The notes below the pieces were generated by a model. That model saw only the letters and a list, made by a program, of their open reading frames with translations. It had not been told where the DNA came from and ran no database searches. Shown one piece after another: positions 5,366 through 7,702 of a stretch of DNA of 7,702 nucleotides. How positions within the stretch are numbered: the stretch's first letter is position 1; each line of letters opens with the position of its first letter. A program made the position numbers and the translations under genes. The DNA is from Bacteroidota bacterium (GTDB lineage Bacteria > Bacteroidota > Ignavibacteria > UBA10030): the NCBI GenBank assembly GCA_003519375.1, contig DOWV01000109.1, positions 5,019 to 12,720 of the forward strand. The letters are read 5' to 3'.

Positions 5366-6181
5366 TCAAATCCCGCTGCCCGTACCCGGCATTCTGATTT
5401 TCCCTGCTTGCTTGTTTATGAGCTTCCATATTTTATCGTAGGAAGGAGGAGGACCCGTCCGGACTTCCTTCCCGTTGATGAAGAGTGCATCGGAGATACC
5501 GCACCGGAGAAAATCGCTACGGTCGAACGTGTCGACTTCCCGGAAAACCACTTTGCCCGAGAAGACTGGATCGCTTGCCGCGCGCTTCGCGCGCTCCAGG
5601 ACCATATTCTGCGCCGTGCACCAACCGCTGCAGAAAGCCGTCACGGTAACTTTGTCCGGCTCCAGGGGAGGTTTTGCCTTTTGGGGGATCCATTTCGGTG
5701 GAACGGCGTCGGAAGTAAACGGCTTCCAAACAAGGGCCGCAATGCCCTGGCGGTCAGCGACGCGGTAACCGTGTTTCTTGTACCAGCCGGCACGCATCCA
5801 GAAAGGGAGAATGAGTCCCCATGCGGCGATTCCCCTGGCGCCGAGTGATTGCGCATCTGCTTCAGCGGCCAGAAGAAGAGCTCTTCCCATTCCTTTTCCC
5901 TGGAAGTTGCCCCTCCCCTCCTTGTGGCCGTGAACCCAGATGCAGTTGATGAAGTACAGGTCGGTGCCCTCAACCATGGAGTATTCGATCGGCACATACT
6001 GAATCATGCCGCCGACAGTACCGTGATCGTCCAGGGCGAGCTTGACCCGAAGGCCTTTCTGTTTCATCCTGTGGTACCACACTTCCTTATGGCACCCCGC
6101 TTCTTTGATTTCACTCGACCAATCTTCGAGGCAGGCGAAGTAAAGAGGCAATCGTTGTTCGTCCAAATCGATGATGTGCAT
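5366..6181 (-). CDS. GNAT acetyltransferase with C-terminal YoaP/thioredoxin-like domain
   Basis: A two-domain protein of 271 residues. Residues 1 to about 155 form a GNAT N-acetyltransferase: the acetyl-CoA pyrophosphate loop QGKGMG (94-99) leads into the helix RALLLAAEADAQSLG (100-114), preceded by the strand FINCIWVHG (77-85) and followed by GWYKKHGYR (132-140). After a proline-rich linker (160-176), residues about 178-255 match the YoaP-like thioredoxin-fold domain: VTVTAFCSGWCTA (178-190) with C184 and C188, then an α/β pattern ending in ALFINGKEVRTGPPP (232-246). Substrate is unknown; the CxxxC pair could be redox-active or bind a ligand. I chose ATG at 6181 because AAGGA lies eight bases upstream; an ATG nine codons earlier has no such site. 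It is followed by the lipoprotein gene after 32 bases. Confidence 0.9.
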   Translation of the reverse strand: MHIIDLDEQRLPLYFACLEDWSSEIKEAGCHKEVWYHRMKQKGLRVKLALDDHGTVGGMIQYVPIEYSMVEGTDLYFINCIWVHGHKEGRGNFQGKGMGRALLLAAEADAQSLGARGIAAWGLILPFWMRAGWYKKHGYRVADRQGIAALVWKPFTSDAVPPKWIPQKAKPPLEPDKVTVTAFCSGWCTAQNMVLERAKRAASDPVFSGKVVFREVDTFDRSDFLRCGISDALFINGKEVRTGPPPSYDKIWKLINKQAGKIRMPGTGSGI

Positions 6182-6264
6182 TGTGACAATCCTTGCCAGT
6201 GATCTCAATCAATCGAATGATGTCAGCATCGTCTGATCACGGCTTCTGAAGAGTCGGCAAATGT

Positions 6265-6693
6265 TCACTTCTTCTCTTCAGTGCGCAGCCACGGTGTATA
6301 TGTCAACCCGACGAGGATCCCTTCCGGACTAAGGAACCGGGTAACGACCTGTCCCCACGGCTCTGTGTGGTTTGAGACAAGAAGCCGGTACCCTTTCGCC
6401 TTCAGCGCGTTGGTTGCCGCTCCGACGTCTTGCACCTCGAATTCGAGAGATGCCTGGGGCACAGGGATTTCCTTCGGCCAGCTCTTCACGCCGAAGCATG
6501 ATTCGGCAACCCCGGACAAGGGCCAGAGAGCGAAATACTTCACGCCCGCGAGCTGGTCCGTATGGCAGTAATTGTTTTCTTCCTTCTTCAGCGGCAATCG
6601 AAAAGTTTCCAAATACAATTTCTGACTTTCGGTATCGTCCCGAACAATCGGACCGAACCCGGACATGAAAAGAACTTCTATCTCATCTGGCAT
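6265..6693 (-). CDS. VOC-fold (glyoxalase/bleomycin resistance-like) protein
   Basis: A 142-residue protein with the two βαβββ repeats of the vicinal oxygen chelate fold. The first is around FGPIVRDDTESQKLYLETF (13-31), the second around ASLEFEVQDVGAATNALKAKG (81-101), and the closing strand is FLSPEGILVGLTY (120-132), the usual '(D/S)P-(D/E)-G' turn. The three usual metal-ligand positions do not carry the expected His/Glu, so it may be a binding protein and not an enzyme. The start is placed at 6693: the frame is open further up to 6816 but that would overlap the next VOC gene, whereas GGAAGG lies 12 bases before this ATG. An ATG nine codons later is an alternative. It follows the other VOC gene by 67 bases. 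Confidence 0.85.
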   Translation of the reverse strand: MPDEIEVLFMSGFGPIVRDDTESQKLYLETFRLPLKKEENNYCHTDQLAGVKYFALWPLSGVAESCFGVKSWPKEIPVPQASLEFEVQDVGAATNALKAKGYRLLVSNHTEPWGQVVTRFLSPEGILVGLTYTPWLRTEEKK

Positions 6694-6760
6694 GTTGGTG
6701 TGATCCCTTCCGGTGATGAGAGAGCTCGCTTTGTGTCGTGACAACCACTTCAGAGACGCG

Positions 6761-7129
6761 TCATTCCCCTCCGACCCACTGACCGATAGTGAGCCTGTGC
6801 CCTTCGGGCGATTCAACGCCGAACTCGCGCATGTTCCATGGCTTGGTCTCGATGGGCGACTTGATTGTCACTCCCTGCGCCGTGATTTCCCGATAGTACG
6901 TGTCGACATCGTCGACGCGCAGATATCCGAAATAGCTGTGATCTCCCAGCTCGACCGGAGGCAACGCATCCTTGCATTCTCCAAGCATGACCACGCAATT
7001 TTCCTTTTCGACGAACACCCAGCCCGTCGGCTCAGAAATTACGCTGAAGCCCAGGTCTGTGAAAAACTTTGATGACTTCGCGAGGTCGTGAACGGCCAGC
7101 ACGTAATGGTTCTGAAGAATTTGCGGCAT
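6761..7129 (-). CDS. VOC-fold (glyoxalase-like) protein
   Basis: A 122-residue VOC-superfamily protein. The first half holds the family opening NHYVLAVHDLAKSSKFFTDLGF (7-28), with H8 where the first metal ligand normally sits; the second half holds YLRVDDVDTYYREITAQG (69-86) and ends in FGVESPEGHRLTIGQ (103-117), the 'P-(D/E)-G-x-x-(I/L)' strand. The other two usual ligands (a central His and a final Glu) are not visible, so glyoxalase or fosfomycin-resistance chemistry is not supported; drug or small-molecule binding as in bleomycin-resistance proteins remains possible. Start ATG at 7129 has GGAG eight to nine bases upstream. It lies 42 bases after the VanZ-like gene and 67 before the second VOC gene, probably in one transcript. 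The two VOC proteins are not close in sequence. Confidence 0.9.
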   Translation of the reverse strand: MPQILQNHYVLAVHDLAKSSKFFTDLGFSVISEPTGWVFVEKENCVVMLGECKDALPPVELGDHSYFGYLRVDDVDTYYREITAQGVTIKSPIETKPWNMREFGVESPEGHRLTIGQWVGGE

Positions 7130-7171
7130 CTGACGATCTCCGCTCAGAGACTCATGAATAAATGCAAAACA

Positions 7172-7654
7172 CTATTCTTTCGTGACAACGAATGCGACAA
7201 GGCAGCTTACAGAGACACTGAGAAGGCCCGCTAAAATATCAAGCCAATCGAACGTATAATATACAGCCGCCAAAAACCCGGGCCGCGGAAGAAGCTGAAC
7301 GAACTCCAGCCCCGAAGCAATCACAGCCGTGACCATTGCTACCTGCAGTAATGAGAGTTGCGACAATCTACCGAAACTTGAAGAAATCAGAAAGAACAAA
7401 CCTGCGGGTCCCAGCACGCTTGGTGCGATTCCCATGAGCAGCGTGTCCGCCGTCGGGCCATGGATGAAGCGCATCGCCTTGACCGGAATTATCAATAACA
7501 GGCAGATCAACCCGATCCATGCAAAGAGCCGTTTGTGACCTGGTTTGATGTCGTGTCCGGCATTCACGTGAGAGTGAATCGATAAAAGTCGTTGACCAAA
7601 CAGTTCTCCGACAACCCTGACCCAGCCTTCTGTTTGTGATCTTTGCTCACACAC
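7172..7654 (-). CDS. VanZ-like small membrane protein, start uncertain
   Basis: The first complete gene read from the right edge. Four membrane segments are visible (about 44-61, 71-92, 99-119 and 137-157). The late pattern GLEFVQLLPRP (115-125) followed by FDWLDILAGLLS (135-146) matches the VanZ-like signature, in which an E-x-x-Q stretch precedes a D-x-x-D segment in the last helix. VanZ relatives are small integral membrane proteins; VanZ itself gives low-level teicoplanin resistance, and most relatives have no known role. The start is not settled: 160 residues uses GTG at 7654 without a ribosome binding site; GTG at 7567 is an alternative that would drop an atypical hydrophilic leader; and the frame has no stop up to the window edge, so the gene may extend past it. 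Two VOC genes follow after 42 bases. Confidence 0.7.
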   Translation of the reverse strand: MCEQRSQTEGWVRVVGELFGQRLLSIHSHVNAGHDIKPGHKRLFAWIGLICLLLIIPVKAMRFIHGPTADTLLMGIAPSVLGPAGLFFLISSSFGRLSQLSLLQVAMVTAVIASGLEFVQLLPRPGFLAAVYYTFDWLDILAGLLSVSVSCLVAFVVTKE

Positions 7655-7702
7655 CCAATTGGCATCACGGCTCCACTCAGAATCGAGAATCCTCAGTGTT
7701 TC

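Noticed and set aside
5334..5429. N-terminal extension of the lipoprotein (32 codons)
   Set aside because: It would overlap the GNAT-YoaP coding end, is polar, and would bury the lipoprotein signal inside the protein.
5363..5848. 161-codon plus-strand frame
   Set aside because: It is a shadow of the GNAT-YoaP gene, whose motifs are unambiguous on the other strand.
6190..6240. Short palindromic bits (TGATC...GATCA, GATGTCAGCATC) between GNAT-YoaP and VOC genes
   Set aside because: The stems are of four to five bases only, at a frequency expected by chance, and no regulator gene is near.

Overview
The window is bacterial DNA of intermediate GC, with all eleven recognisable protein genes on the minus strand, so they are transcribed from the right edge towards position 1. 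Several starts have a clear AAGGA-type ribosome binding site. The gene content (a DUF6064-type membrane protein, an AHSA1-type SRPBCC protein, ICMT-type membrane methyltransferases, a GNAT-YoaP protein, VOC proteins and a small lipoprotein) and the palindrome-rich spacers suggest an environmental bacterium, perhaps of the Bacteroidota/Ignavibacteria (FCB) side. That placement is an impression: the window has no rRNA or phylogenetic marker gene.

In transcription order the window holds: a VanZ-like small membrane protein whose frame stays open to the right edge (7172-7654); two unrelated VOC-fold proteins (6761-7129 and 6265-6693); a GNAT acetyltransferase fused to a C-terminal YoaP/thioredoxin-like domain (5366-6181); a small lipoprotein (4836-5333); a spacer with a large palindrome of repeated CGCAGAG heptamers (4664-4767); an exported protein of unknown family (3708-4607); two adjacent, divergent ICMT-type methyltransferases (2979-3593 and 2380-2877); a GC-rich spacer with two short hairpins (2308-2365); a stand-alone CheY-like receiver (1914-2282); a 536-base spacer with a paired-hairpin element (1470-1617); a multi-spanning DUF6064-type protein (715-1377); a possible 57-residue small ORF (505-678); and an AHSA1/SRPBCC protein (33-503).

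Spacing suggests one run of co-transcribed genes on the right (VanZ-like, VOC, VOC, GNAT-YoaP, lipoprotein; gaps of 32 to 83 bases) and another on the left (DUF6064-type, possible small ORF, SRPBCC; gaps of 36 and 1 bases). The middle genes are separated by 97 to 228 bases. The genes do not form one recognisable pathway: the layout is a series of small accessory functions sharing one orientation. I found no transposase, integrase, tRNA, rRNA or CRISPR array, and no convincing attC sites, and I could not assemble a clear new multi-gene system. The most distinctive sequence features are the intergenic palindromes, above all the mirror-spaced one at 4664-4767, and the unlisted small ORF that abuts the SRPBCC gene.
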